Positions 25,201-40,200 of a stretch of 64,000 nucleotides of DNA are shown piece by piece. The notes under the pieces were generated by a model. That model was not told where the DNA came from. It did not search any database and worked only from the letters and a program-made list of their open reading frames with translations. The position numbers and the translations under genes are program-made. The stretch comes from Apricaphanius iberus (Eukaryota; Chordata; Actinopteri; Cyprinodontiformes; Aphaniidae): NCBI GenBank assembly GCA_028564705.1, contig JAPXFQ010001664.1, forward strand, positions 310,001 to 374,000, given 5' to 3'. How positions within the stretch are numbered: position 1 is the stretch's first letter; each line of letters opens with the position of its first letter.

Positions 25201-28200
25201 AGCGGTAGCTGCTGTTGCCCTTGTCCTCGATGGTGCAGGGCACAGTGTTCTTCTTACCCGCAGGATCCATGATCTCAACCTCCACTTCTCCAACACCAGC
25301 ACCTTTAAGGAAGAAGGTCACATAGAGAATTCTGCTTCCAGTCCTTTACTTGATTCGATGTCTCCCTCCTCTCAGCACTACCTGCTGTGTAGACATCAAA
25401 GTAGGTAGCTTTGTTGGCGATGTTGCCGGAGGGCTCCAGGCCGGGGCCCTGGGCTGTGGCCTTGCTGGAGTCTCCCTGAGCCATGCCGATGTCCACCTCA
25501 AAGGGACTCTTGGAAATATGCTGCCCTGCAAACAAAACTGTCACCTGGAAGAAAAAGGAGGATATAACTGTTTGTCTTCTAGTTTTCCACTGTTATTCAT
25601 TCCAGATTTTTCAACATCTTCAAAGTTTTGTGCTCTTTAAAAGTCATATTGTTGAAGCCAAGATCAGTTTTCTTGTCAGCTAAACTGTCATCTATGGTGT
25701 TGTTACATTCATGTATAGCATGGGACCAAATATCTGTAGCAGGCTGCTAGTAGCAAAGAGTCTAAAGATTTAATGTAAATCTGGGCCTTGGTCAAGTTTT
25801 GGGGCATTTGCAGATATAACACTAATTCATCCCTTAAAGTAATGTTTTCCTCCCAACGCATGAACCAAATGGAATTAATAAAACTAAATAACTAGCATAA
25901 GGTGACTCTTTTAGTCAAATCCAAACTATAACTAATGTTGCATGGGAAAGCAGGAAATTCTGCAAGCCTGTATTAAATCCATTCAGCACAAACCGACAGC
26001 TATTTTCACCTGAACAAACTCAGACCAAGTTTCCTGAACTACTCTGGGTTGTGCGCTCAAAAAGCACCTCTCCATGAGGTAATTCTTCCCCCCAGGAGGT
26101 CCAGTAAAGCTTTTGGTCATTACAGATTTCTCATCTTTGAGGTATGAACCACTAACATTTTTATTTGACTGCCGTTATAACTGGTGCCTAAGCTGCTAAA
26201 GTCTTTACCTTTAAGATTAAGTCAATATTCCGTTTTTCTTTTACATTTGTTTTGGATTTTAATTTGCCATTCTGCAAAGTACACATCATCTCCATCTGTA
26301 ACTCTCAGAATACTAAAGAGTAGATTTATAGAAACCACATTTTACTTGTTTGTGTTCCATTTGTGTTACTAAACCATCCGTTTCATATCAATGCTATGTT
26401 AGACGTATGATCAGCTTGCCTTGTGCATGCCGGTCACTTTGGGGACGTAGACAACAGAGTAGGTCCGGTTCTTGTCGTTGTTTGCAGTCACTTTGGCCTG
26501 AAAGAAAGTTGGTCATAAGTTTACATAAACCTCATCCTTTAAAAAAAGTTGGACTTTAAACAGGTTACATTCCTAAAGACTGACAAACCTCCTCTCTGTG
26601 TCCTGCAGGATCCTCGACATAAACCAGGACTTCTCCCATCCCAGCACTGATGGTCTCAACAGTAAACATCGCCTTCTTCATCACAACGTTGCCCACTGGC
26701 TCAATCCCTTCGGAGACGAGACACACATGTTAACATGCAGCAGATGCAGACATGCTGAAAAGCTGCTAGATGGCTTGTTTTGTGGTCGAGCTGCATCATG
26801 CTCATCATGGCCCCGGTTGGGCCAGGCCTTACATTCAGTGCAGGAATTATTTGATGTACAGAAGGGTTCACAGTCTACGACTGCAGGGTCCTTCAGCCCA
26901 CATCATCATCCCTCCACCGCCGTGCTTCAGCTTTTTAAACGCGTGTATTGACACAAAGATAATCTGCTTCATTCTTAAAAGACATTGTGCCACAAGTCTT
27001 GTGGGTCATTCCGATAAAAGACTCCTCCGTTTCTTTTTACAGGGGATATATTACGCAAAAAAGTAACTTTTTTCCATCCTTATTAATCGACACTCTGGTG
27101 CCTCTATAAACACAGACAGGAATAAAATCCATCAAGTCAGAAATCCTGTTTCTCTACAAACTGTTTGAAAAGGAGCCATATTGTGATGTCACAATCATTA
27201 TTTGCATATAACAGCCCCTCCCCTGTCAAACTCCGCCCACTAATTCCATGCCCACTGCGGTCTGCAACTGCTACTTTGCATTAAAGCCTCATTCTGACGG
27301 AGACTGAAATGATCAAGAATTGAGCCGGTGAGATTGAATTATGAGAAAACTTCATGAACATGTTTTAAACGGAGCGTAGAGCCGTTAAAGCGTGTGTCAC
27401 CTTTAACAGGAAGAATAGCTTCTTTCTTTCAACCCTTCCATGAGAACCCTACTTGGTTGGTCTTTTTTTCCAGCTGGCCGTCATGCATTTGACGTTTCTC
27501 ACTAACGGAGGGGAGCAGAGGACGCTGAGGAGGAGCTCTAGGGTTTTTGAGTGGTCTGAGCACTGCCCAGTCTGATCTTTGAGTGAGCATGCTGGGATGT
27601 TTCCATCCAGTGAAGACCGGCAACAGTCTTAAGTGTTCTCCATTTCTGAATAATCTTAGTTCAGAATCCTTCTTCCCTCATGGATGGACATTGTCTGAGG
27701 TTAAAGCTGAATCTTTCTTTCTCTTGATGTTTCACACAGAGGCCAGACTGCTACAACTTCCTTTAACTCCTCATTAGTTCAGCTGAGCAGAACCTCTACC
27801 ACTAACATCTAGTTTACAAAGTGGATTTTTTCAAAATAAAAATACTGATGTAATAATCTTGCTGTTTTACACATGTAGCTTAAGCCCTGATTAAGTGCTG
27901 TGTTCATCACATCTACAGTAGTTGACACTGAATCCTGTAACAGAGCAGTGTGTACCTGGGCCGTAGGCGCGGGCCTTCTTGGGATTGAGTTTGGGTCGGA
28001 GAGGAGCCCCGGGCTTCAGCTTTGCCTTAGGGAACTGGGACAGGTAGGTCATGACTGAGTGCTCATCAACATTGGGGTCGACAATCTCTTCAGGTGTTAT
28101 GACCTACAAAAAGGGCAAAAAGTAGCACATATTGTTAGATTTAAGGTCGCTTATGTTTGTTCAACCCTAGGCTACCCAATCATAGGTGTACCACATGTCC

Positions 28201-31200
28201 AACCAGCAGCCGTTTATGATTAGCTGCCACGGAACCAATTACCTACAGCAAACTAAATCCTGTTGTGATTTGGTGATGTAAGCCACGTGCCAGTCCTCTA
28301 CCTCAGCTCAGAAACCACCTGCTCTAGATTTGCATGCAATCCTGCAGCAGCTACTCCTACAGACTCTCACTGTCTGGTTTTGAAAGCCACAGAGACGACG
28401 GGGGGGAACAAGAGGCCTGCTTCTTGGTAGAAGCAAAGATAAAGACGGAAACAGCGGGGACCACAGAGCCAACTGTCGGCACGCAAAGCTCTGCCATCCG
28501 TGCCAGCGCTGCTCTGTTTGGCATGAGGCCAGCCGACAAAATTAAAGTCTAGAAGTGACACTACAAAAGCTGATTACAGCTAGAGAAGAAGAAACGTTGG
28601 GCTTAGCCCACATGGCACGAATGGTTTACTTTCATGTTCAACTGTTTCACTCAAATAAGTTGGAAAGTCAAGGACAGTTTTTCCAGCAAAACTTCTAAAG
28701 GTGAGGATTATACTACTAGATGTTAAAATCCTACATCAATTAAATACTCAAACTGATGTATGATTCATCAAACCAGGTTATTAATCTATTGGGAAACATT
28801 TCAACAAAGGCCAAAACATTGCTAAACTGATTTCAGCTCTTCTCTCCACTTTTCTAAAATTCATTATAACAGGTCAGAATCTACAGTGGTGGAGCATCAT
28901 TATGTCCTTTATTCTTAGATTTAGGTTTAAAAGGAAGCTCCTGACCCTAAGGAAATAAAACTAAATGCAACATTTTTATTACCTCCAAAAAGGGGATTAT
29001 TTTTTGCAGGGTTTGTCTGTTGGTTAACAGCATAGCTCAATAAGTTATGGGGGTCAGGACTGAGCTGCACTCATTTAAATCTAGTTTAAACTGCTGAGGA
29101 CCACATCTATAGAAGCTTTTAGTCCAAAATTTATTTTTGACTGCAAAAATTCAAATAAAAACAAACTACAAAATCCCTTCAACATCAACACCCCCCAATA
29201 AAAGAAGGGTGAAAAGCTGCATTTTCTGAAGTACCCTTTTAAAGGTTTCTTACCTGTGGGATGCCCAGCCAGTCATCAGCTTGCTGCATGGCCTCACGGG
29301 CATTATCTACTGGTTTAGTCTGATCCCACTGGTCCCAGTCAGGACACAGACCTGCAGGAGAGAAAGACAGCTCAGCTGGTTTCACATAAACAACCTATAC
29401 ACAACTAGATGATCCTTTTTCTATAATAAATAGACCAGAAAACCTTTTGAATTTTGTGTTAAAGGTTTATGATGTTTCACTGGCTCCTGCTTTGTTAAGC
29501 TACGATTTCTGCTGACTTAACAGAGAGCTTTTCTATCCAATAAGGATGTGTGTTGGCACGAATCTGTATCACAATGCAGGGGACATGATACTATACATTG
29601 TGATTTTAAAAACTGAATTCCACTGTAGTACAACTATCACAGCATTCTAAACACTCCAACATGTTTCACACTCAAAATATCCAGTTTTATTATTAGATCT
29701 GGTCAATCCACAGGAACCACACTTTTGATTTTATTACAAAAATTACTGTTATTAATGTCTCCAATCGAATTCTGAAAAAAAAGGATACTTTCCTTATTAA
29801 TATCAAAACTAGGGATGCAACAATACCACTTTTTTTTAACAGATACAATACAAATACTTGGTTCTGAGTACTTGCTGAGTACCACTATGGATACTTCTAT
29901 CACACAAACAAATGCAATGAATTGAAAGACCTTATTTTCTTCTCTGGTTCTAACAACAAATGATGGAGAATTATTTAAAAAAAAAAAGGTTAATAACAAT
30001 GACCTCAATACTAGAGTTTCCACATTTTAAGCATCGGTTCATGCTATTGGTTAACTTTAACCAATACCGTTACAGTACATAAGAATGGTATGGCCCCGAT
30101 ACCCAATACCAGTATCGGTGTCAGTGCATCCCTAATCAAAACAATATTGTGACATAAAATGATTACGATATATCAGTGTATCCACATTTTCTTCCTTCAC
30201 TACCATCTAAATAAGCATTATTTATCAAAGAACTTCAAGCTTCCACCCTTAAAAAGACTTTGGTGTAAAGTCTTTATAATAACATTTTTTACAAAGTTAA
30301 TCTGTTGTAGTTGAGTGTAGTTCTGTAAACCACGTATTTCTACATTGTTCCAGACCAAGCTGACATTTAAACCACCAACCAGGATATATGGCCATGATTT
30401 TGTCACACATTATTAAGCTGCTATCATATTTTAAAGCCATTTTCTGACTCCAATTTCTTTTTTAAGCCCTAATCTCTAATTTCAGACTGTAAGTATTCTA
30501 CACGCATGTTTAATATACGGATAATGTAAGAAACCTGGCTTTGTCGTACGTATTCTTTCAGCTCCCCTTACCCCACTTAAGCATTACCTTAGAATGAGGA
30601 ATCAGATAAACACAAAAGATTCCCAGATCAGAACCACATGCTCTGATCCAAACAGAACGTCCGCACACCACTTTAACAAGAGACAACTTCCTAACTTCCT
30701 CTCACCTGGAGCACAGCTGTCCACCAGGGCTCCCAGGGCCCGGCCAGTATGCCAGTCCCTGTTGAAGTTGGTGATGGGAAGCTCAGGAAGTTTGTTCTGA
30801 ATCCATCCCAGCAGCCTCTGCTTGGGAGTCTTCTGCTTGCCGTCGTCTGCCTCCTCCTCCTCATCCCACATGGGCATGGAGATGGAGTAGTGCAGGATCA
30901 GGGTCCAGATCAGACCCAGGATCAGCTTCAGGTTCCCATCCACAATGGCTTTAGAGTCTGTGGGCCAGAGGTCGAGAGTTTAGAAACAGTCATTGGTATG
31001 AAAAACAAAAGGGACGAATACTCACAATGAAACAAGAAATCCTCACTGTGTGTATCAGAAATATGAAGCATCCCAATTAAAAGTGTTTCCAGCTCAAATA
31101 TGAACCATCAAGTATGTAAAGGAAAAATATGATCTTTAAGAATCCCCTTCTATGAGCGAATGTATGGCAACATGTTTAGGGAGTAATCGGTTGCTTATCC

Positions 31201-34200
31201 ACAATCAGCCGGCCTGTGCCCTTTAGTACACAGTTCCATCTGGATCAGTGAAATGACAAAGGGTTAAACGCTCGTCTGATGGAGTACATGCAACAAGCGT
31301 CGCTAGCTGAACAGTCATTGTTGCACAGAACAACCAAAGTGGAAAAAAAAGGGCTAAGCTTTTAAAACTGCTAGTTTTCCATCATTTGGTTCACCTTTTA
31401 CTGACACTCAGCTGTTCTCATTAGTCTCATATCTTTTTGGTAAACTTGTGTTGGCTTTTTGAAGAGCTGTAAAACACTACGGTCTGAAATTCTAAGGCCA
31501 ATCCAAAATTAAGCACTTCAAAACGACAAAATTTAGTAGCCAAATATTTTATATTTTTGCATTTGAATGTGACAGCAGTAAAACAGTCAATTTGTTATTT
31601 TATACAAACGGCTATATAAACAATTAGGTTTTCCCCAATGTTAAATTAAAGTGATCCAACATTTTACATTTTTGTTTAATATTGTGTATATAGATGATGT
31701 GGTGGCATTTCTACTCACAGAAATCATACTAGTAGAAGCTCAAAATCGCATGATTATGATCAACAGATTAGAAAAAAATCGTTGGATTTTGCATACAGAT
31801 CATAATTTGTACGAACCACTCCCCAGGACTCAGTTCTTTGGACATAACCAGTAATCTACAGTAGTTGATTTATCCAAAGTAACGAAATGTTTGGAGTTTG
31901 CTTAAATCTTTCCTCATCAGTGTAGAGGATTTTTTGTCAAATAAGGGAAAACAGCTTCCCTTTAATGAATCCTTTAACGACAATCATAATTAAATGATAA
32001 TGTAGTTTTTAACTTTTATATTTAATTTAAACTGTAATTTAGTACAGTAGACATTTTAAAATAGTCTAAAATGCTCTATCGAAATTATTATTTTTATTTT
32101 TTAAGATACCGTTTTAAAAACGGTTACATACAAGTCCGACCAACAGGTCCAAGTCAAATCAAAATTAAATTGAGTCTAACAAGTAAATCAAAAGGGTTTC
32201 AATCATTTACATTTTCCTTACAATGTGATCAAATTCATTTAATAATGCTAACTGGTAAAAAGCTTTTTAAGGCAGTCCAAGAGATTGCGTCGGGTCGCTG
32301 ACTTTACAGCAATCCTTCATCCTAACGAGCATGACAAAACATTCAAAAACAAAGCATTTTTGTCCCAGATCTAATCTGTCCATTCACACACCACTGATCA
32401 GCATAGAACAGCACAGTGTGTGGTTGGTGTTTCTGAAAACTTCCTCTCAGGTTTGAACCACGAATCGAAGAGAAAGTTCTGCAGCTTGAAGCTAGTCTGG
32501 ACACGACTCACACAACAATCCAGTGCTCAGGTTGCATAAGACGCACTTTATTGATGGGATGATTGCAGAGGTCCAGCCTGAAGGAAAGGGTGGAGCAACA
32601 TGTCAGGGTGTCCTCACTGATTAGAACATTGTCTAGGAAGGGGGAAACTTGGTTAGAGTTTCAGTCTTTTGTAAGGATGCAAAGCATTCTGGAGAATGCT
32701 ACGATCAGGTGTAAGAACTGAGCCTCTGTAGGGTGTCTTCATCGAGTCCAAAATGATTTTAGCTGTTTCTGGCTTTTAAGTTGGGGGGCATTATGTTGGA
32801 TTCCAGTTACCTTGGAGGTAAATGGTAAACAGCGTTCCAGATAACAGTCAGATCAGATTAATTGCAGTCAGAATTTCCACATTCTGACAATAAAAAAAAG
32901 GTAATGAAACCATTATTTCAGGCCTGAAAACTGTTTGGCCTTGCACCACATTAAGTGTTTGGGGATGGGGTCGGACTGGATGCAGAACAACCAGATGAGA
33001 GCAGTGAAATCTGATGGCCTTCCAGGCAAGCTGTAAGAAGACCATGTAAATATAAAGGCTCTAGTTAAAGATTTTCATTTTCCCAGATGTTTGTCTCAGT
33101 TTGACAGGAACATGTCCCAGATGGCTGAATACTTCAAGTTCTTTTCTAGTGCTGTAAAACAAGATATTTCCGCAGTCCCCAGTGGAAAAATAAACTCTGC
33201 ATGAGGTCAGTCCCTGCGATTCTGAGATGACCATTCACCATGAGAACCTCCATGCTGTGGGTAGAGATGGAGAACTCTGTCCACCCAGAAAGGAAACGAA
33301 GAAACAGGAGAGACAAGAAACTGGAGATAAAAAGAAAGCTGGAAAAGGTTGCCTGAGGACAGTTATAAAATTAGTAGTTATAAATTATCTTTTGGACCAA
33401 AGGGTGGGTTTGAGCTGGGCGTGCATCACAGGTCGATGCTTGCAGGAGGAATGTAGACCAGCTGAAGCAAGGGTATGTTACATAGCTGCTGTCAGGCACA
33501 CTAGCTCAAACAGAACCCAAAACAGAACTCGGGAAGTCAGGTTACGCACTTTTAGTTTTGGGTGGAACTTTAGTTAATCACACAAGAATCAGTAAGACAT
33601 ATTTCAGTGCATTTCAAAAGAACTAGTGAGAGTATTTTAGTCGGACTACATAGTCCGTGTCAAAAAGGTTGTTATGACATACACCCACTAACACTTTCTG
33701 ATAACGTCAGTATGCGAGTGTGTGTGTAGTCCTCTGCTCTGAAAAGCCACTAAACATTCTAAGAATCTGGCAGTAGTCCCAGCAGACCTCAAGCCCACTG
33801 GAGCCCATATACGGACAAAGCCTGACGCAGATCAACCCCCCCTCTGCTGACTCACAACCCCCCCCCCAAAAAAATATCTTCAAATGTTAGCTGTTCCCTC
33901 TGTCACCAAAATTCCCATGACTCATTCATTTGGTACCATTTCACATCAGGAAGGACCTCCCACCAACAAACCCATGACACACCAGCAACTACATTGCAAT
34001 CCGTTGTCTTCATTCTGGCCTTTCAACCAGTGAGGAGGCAGAGAACTATGCCCAAAGGGGAAACAGCAGGAAGAAAGACTGCAGAATATCAAGGTTACAC
34101 AGGTACTCCTGGAGATTTGCATTGAGATCTTGAAGGAACAAGAAGAAAAGGATAGATCATGATAAAGACTACCTTCCTTTCTCTATGGGGTTATAATCAC

Positions 34201-37200
34201 TCATACAGCACACAATCACTAAAATACAGTCACAGATCTCAAATAAATCTGGATTCTGTAACAATAAGAATCCAAGGTCCGCAAACTAACATTTAATGGG
34301 AACAATCACTGACGCACTGGTGACCAGTGGAGGGAGTACCGACTTTCACCCAATGACCACTGGAGATGGGTACCATCTCCCAAACAACTGTGCAAAAACT
34401 GATATTTTGTGTTGAAGTGCCACTTTAACTTCTAGATTTCCAAGATTTACTAGGATGTATCAAGTCATTTCACATTCCGACTCAAAAATCCACCTGTCTA
34501 TTCCAGTCACAGAGTTCACACTGCACAGGTAAGAAGCCATTAAACAGTCACTGGCCAAAATTACAGATCTGCACAAACCCCTCAACACAGTTCTAAATGT
34601 GATATGAGAATAAATCTGACACTAAAGATACACACCTGAAAAATTACAGAATACTTCGATGGGGCTGAGAATATCCTGAAAAAGTGGAGCTCAAATAACA
34701 CAATTTTTTTGTATTTTGATTGTTCAGGAGAGATGGAGGGGAAGCACAAGATGTATGTAGATGTAGCCCGGCTTCATCTTTACAAATGTGGGGCCCCGTT
34801 ATTGTCTGTTGTGATGAAGAGAGATTTGAGCTTTTGATTTACTGGTCTTTGTTCAAACCTTCTATGGTTGCAGCAAAAATTCGATGCTTTTGTAGTGTGA
34901 CTAACCTCCGTCTTAGAAATAGGGCAAGGAGCTGTCAAAAAGTGGCAGCATATCAAGATAATACTTCCAGCACAACGTGTGCTATGAATGCGCCATGGCG
35001 TCATGGTGAGACATGAATATTGTGCCACTCCTGCAGGGAAGTTTGATAGCAATCTTACTGCAATATTGCTGCAATTTTCGTCTTATGAAGATCACACCTG
35101 TGGCATTTGTAAACGGTCTGCTGAGATAAACTGGAGTGAAGCAGAGGTCTGGCAGCTTCTCAGCAGACAGTTCCCAGGGACTGTGAAGGACAGCCACCTT
35201 TTGGAGCGGCTCGCAAAAAGACTAGAGGAGTGGGGCTTTAATCTAGGTCAGAAAAACATGCTCAGTCCAAACTATTTTTGCTTTTTACCATGAACCCTTT
35301 CATCTCATGTTTTATACACAGCCCTACATGTCGACAGCCCAGACGCCCCTTTATCCCGCCATCATGTAATCTTTTGTGAAAAACACCTGATCGTGGCACA
35401 TTGCTGCAACAGGCTGATCACTTATGAAAGACCAAAAGGCCCCCAGATGTAAACATTGTCTTTTGAAACATGCTAAAGAGTAAAACCATTACATTGGTTT
35501 GAAAGTTAAATAAGGTGGTTTAGATCTAACTAGAAGGGAAAAGTGGGAGATCAAGAACTCACAATGGAATTCCTTTTCCTTGGCAACAGCCTGGTCTCAT
35601 GGAGAGGAAAGAGTTGTTCTAAATAGGAAGCCATTTGTCCATATTAGAAACCCCCCACGTGGTGATGAGACATGAATAGAAACCAAAAGAAAAAGATCCT
35701 TGGTTCAAACACCTGAAATAAACTGAGTTTATCAAGTATTTTCCACCTAATCCAGAGTCAGGTCACAGGGGCAGCAGCCTAAGCAGAGAGACCCAGACTC
35801 CAGCCACTTATACCTGCACGTCGGGGGGGATCCCTAGGCATTCCCAGGTCAGAGAAGAGAAGCCTAGTTCCTCCACCATGTTTCCTCCTGCCAGGAGGTG
35901 TCCTAAACACTTCAGCAATTAGCCGTCCAAGGGGCACTTTAATATGTCTGAGCCACCTCAGGCTCCCCTCAGTCAGTACATTTACATGCATTACCTTAGT
36001 CCAACTGAAATCAGACTTGAAGTGCATGTATACACCTTAATCCGGCATGAATTAAACTGAACTGGAGCTCCAGAAGCTCGACTACGCTACCCAGGAAATG
36101 TGATTGGGAAACGGAGTATTCTGCAAACAACCCCCATGCCCCTACTCGCGTACCCCTTCAGGAAGTTAGGAGACATGCAAGTGCTGCTCAGCAACAACAC
36201 AGAAGAGGAAGAATATGGCGGCTAAGACAAACATAAGCAGCCAATCAGGGCATGTTTGGACTGACGAAGAGACGATGCATTGTGATGGTTAATATTCTGC
36301 TTCGACTCGTCTGCTCCAGTCCACCCAGCCACCGTTTACTGCTTGAGTGCAGCTCAAAGCTAACCGCTATAAGGCTAACACATAGGGACGCACGTCGCCA
36401 TCCCTCATCTGGGAATCGAACCTACTTCATTTAATAATTAGATTTATTGAGTGACATGTAAAATGGGACTCTGCCCTTAGTCTGATTACTCCAAAAATCT
36501 CGGTTCAGACGGTCATGTAAACGTACTGAGTGTGAAGGAGGACTGGCTCTAATCTGCGGCCCACCAAGATCACGGAGCTTCTCACCCAATCTTTAGGGGA
36601 CACTGCAGAGCAGGCTTATTATGGGCTCGATCTTGTTCATTTGTCACTACCATAGATGAGGATAGGACAAACTGGTAAAAAAAGTTCTCAGCCATTTGGT
36701 TCAGCTATCTCTTCATCATGATAGACCATTCATGCCAGATGCCACACCAATCCCCTATCGACATCACACTCCATTTTCCCCCTCATGTACAAGATCCTGA
36801 GACACTTAAACTGTTCCACTTAGGGCAAGACCCCGTCCCTGATCAGGAGAAGGCCCTCCATGCGCTTTCAGCTCATGACCATGGTCTCAGACTTGGTGGA
36901 GCTGAGTTCAGTCAAAGTATAAACTGCTAGTGAGGTCAGCATTATTGGGATCATAGAACAGTCTGTCCCTTGGAATGCCTTTGGGTTCCACAGAATGAGC
37001 TGGCATGTTATCTGGCAGAGGGATGAGAGGGACTCTATACTGGACCCAGTACCACACATCACAGATAAGAGGGTGGGCAGAAAGATGGAACATTTCTTTA
37101 CATTTGTCATGGAAAAGAAAAAAATAAGGCAATTATTAGATTATCAACAATGTGAGGAATACACCTTTTATCACCTTAAATCATGTGGTACAAGTTAAAA

Positions 37201-40200
37201 TTTCTTATTCTTAATTGGGGAAAACAGATTTTGCATCTTGTGATGAAGCAATTTTATCTTTTACATTCGTTTTATTCAATTTCCAAAATCTTTTTGGAAT
37301 TTTTAGCTTTAACAGACTGCAATGTATAACAGTCTGTGACCCAGTCTCTCATATTATTTCTGCATAAAATGTTTCACACAACACCTGTCATTGCATGAAT
37401 AAGACATTTAGAAAAGCCTTCAGCTTTGAAAAGGTAATATTGTCTAAAGATGCCAGATATAGCAGCACACTGCACAGATAAGTATGCATCTCAGTGCTCT
37501 GACTGAAAACCAAACAAAAACCAGGATGTTAAGATGGAACTTAACAGTGTGTGGCGTGAATGAAGAAAACAGTCAACTACAGTTTGTTTCCTCAAAATTC
37601 CCAAAGCTAAAGTTCTCTTCTCCTTCCCCCTTTAAGTTATATGAAACAAGCCACAACGAAGAGACTCCACTTCCTGCTCTTCCTTTCTGCTACATCTATG
37701 CATCCCTCCTTTCCTCCCTCCCTTCATTTTCTTTTCTGCCTCTGGTTGAAAAAAAAAAAGTTCCCCCTGGTTTTTTTTTCCTTAAAAGGGCAAAGCAAAA
37801 TGGATCTTGGCAGACCTCCCATTCCTTGGGCTCTGGTTTCAGACTGGGAGGGAGGAAAGAGGGCGGGCAGGACAGGGAGGAGGGGAAGGGAGGCGGAGGG
37901 GTGGAGGGCCCAAGAAAGGAAAAAAGGAAAGAGAAGTAGTGCTGGAGCTTGGGTCATTTTTAAACCCAGCCTGACAATATAATAAAGTTAAAATGGAACA
38001 TGTCAGTCTGAGTAAAAAGTTAGCATAGCATTGGGAAGGGAATATAGGAGAATATGAAGTGTTGGGGAGGAAGGACAGGAAAGTAGGCAAGATGAGGACT
38101 CAGAAAAAATGATTCATGAGGTTTAAAATACAGCATGCAGCTTTCATCAACCGTTTGCTTCCTGAAACCATCTGAGAACCATCTTCTAGCCTGAGAGCAC
38201 AGCCTGGGTTTCCAGATAACTCATAGTTCTCAGCCTCATGAAAAAAAATACTCAAGTCTGAAAAAGCAGATCTCTTTGAAACATTCAAACAGTTAGTACT
38301 GAGCAGAAACTTAAAGGCCTGTGAAGCGTTTCCTCATAATCCCATTCTGTCAATGCTGTTTCTGTAGAGTTCCTCTTAAAGAGGACAAAAGACAATTCTC
38401 CATGTCTCCTTGTTCAGTCTGCGCATTTGGCACAGAGTGTTGGGGGCAGCTTTCCAACTATGATGTAATATAATAGCTGGAATACCACTGTACTCAGTGG
38501 GAATGCAGACACTGCTAATCTGCAGCATTCACTTGACCAGTCTTCTTTAGGCTGCGGAGGAACAAACTCATGTTAATGGTGTCGAGCCTGTAAGAGGTCA
38601 TGCCTTAATACATTCTTTGTCTCACTTTTTGTCAAGTATCAGTATCTCTTTATGAAGATAATATAAAATTAAATGTTGATTATCATAATGAAAAAATGTG
38701 CACACGTATGCACAGTCAATTTTACTCTTACTTTATTTCCTCAAAAATATGCATAGAGAGATATAAAAACATATATTTTATATTTTGCATTAGCCTACCT
38801 TAGACCAGAGGTGGAATAAATGCAAGAAATTAAATTTTAGAGATATATGGTGAAATTAACTGTTCATCCTAATCAGCCGCACTGAAAATACTACTCTAGT
38901 GTTAACAGTGAGTGAAGTACTCTAGATTACATATTTTCTATATTATTGAAGTAATTTAGCGCATAGAAATACAAAAGGCTGCTGGGGTTATTTCAGGCTG
39001 GAGAAAAAGGAGTGTGCTAGACTTTCAGGAGATAACAGGAAGGCTGACAAAAAAAGCGCCATAGGTCATGATGGATTAGGAAATGTTAGCAGCTTTTTGG
39101 ATATTTTATATTGGAGTGAGGAGTCTACAAACCTTTTAGAACCAAAACACAATGATGTTCACCAGGCTCATCACTGCTACAAGATGCTATAGCTAACTTA
39201 AAAGACCATCTCCAAATGAGGATTTATTTGTTCTATAACAAAAAAAGAATGCTTACAGTGCTAGTTCACACACACTGTAATATTGTTGCCAATATAAATA
39301 ACTAATAACCAGGCATTAGGTTGGGGAATTGTTGGGGAATTGTGTTCTTATGTCTTCTTAAAGAAATAATGTGAGTCCTCTAAAATTAATAAATTAGAGT
39401 CTGTATCAGCTGAAGAAGTTTCTGATTGGTGGATCTCTATGTAGCTCCTTCCAAAAGAAATTCCAGAGAATTATAAAAGGTGTTCAGTGACAGCTACAGA
39501 TAGCGCTGTATACCAAATTGAAATTTAACAATACCGACATTTATGACATTTTCCCTGTTGCATGCATATTCTGCATTTTTTTTATATAAAAAAAAGACGC
39601 GTTTTAGTTTAGATGGGCTCTTGTCCCTTTAAGATGCTGACTGTGGTGCTGGAATGTGTTGAGCCATGTGACTCCACCCCAAACAGTCTGTAGCATGAAG
39701 GGAACAGTGGTGCCATCATTAACAGTCATCATGTCTCAGTCTAAACCGGACTCCAGAAATACAGAAAGGAGTAGAAATGGAATCCTGAATTAAAAGGCTG
39801 ATTGAAGATGTTTCACTGACCTCCTCCCTGGATAGGAAGGCTGATTTTATGCCAAAATCAGTGATACAAAAAACATCCAAACTAAAAAACTAATTCAAAA
39901 GGTAAAAACAGTTCCACCCCAACCATACAGCCATAGTAAAAAAACAACTATTCAGCACAAACGCTTATTTAAAATGTTATTCCAGTAAAGTGCATTGAGA
40001 TAACCGCTGTTATGAATTGGAGCTATGTAAATAAACTGAACTGAATTCCCCTCTCCTATATCATCCCTCAAAATTTCATGCACATTATCTAAAATGGCCG
40101 ACTACCGGTCATTGAATAGTGACAAGAACAAAAGTTGCTGGGACAGTTATCGCCCATCTATAGTTATGCAGGTGAAATGCTCAATGTTGTATCGATTTGA

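Noticed and set aside
37484..37982. Overlapping ORFs of 151, 113 and 77 codons
   Set aside because: A pyrimidine/purine-skewed low-complexity patch gives open frames on both strands, with no domain.
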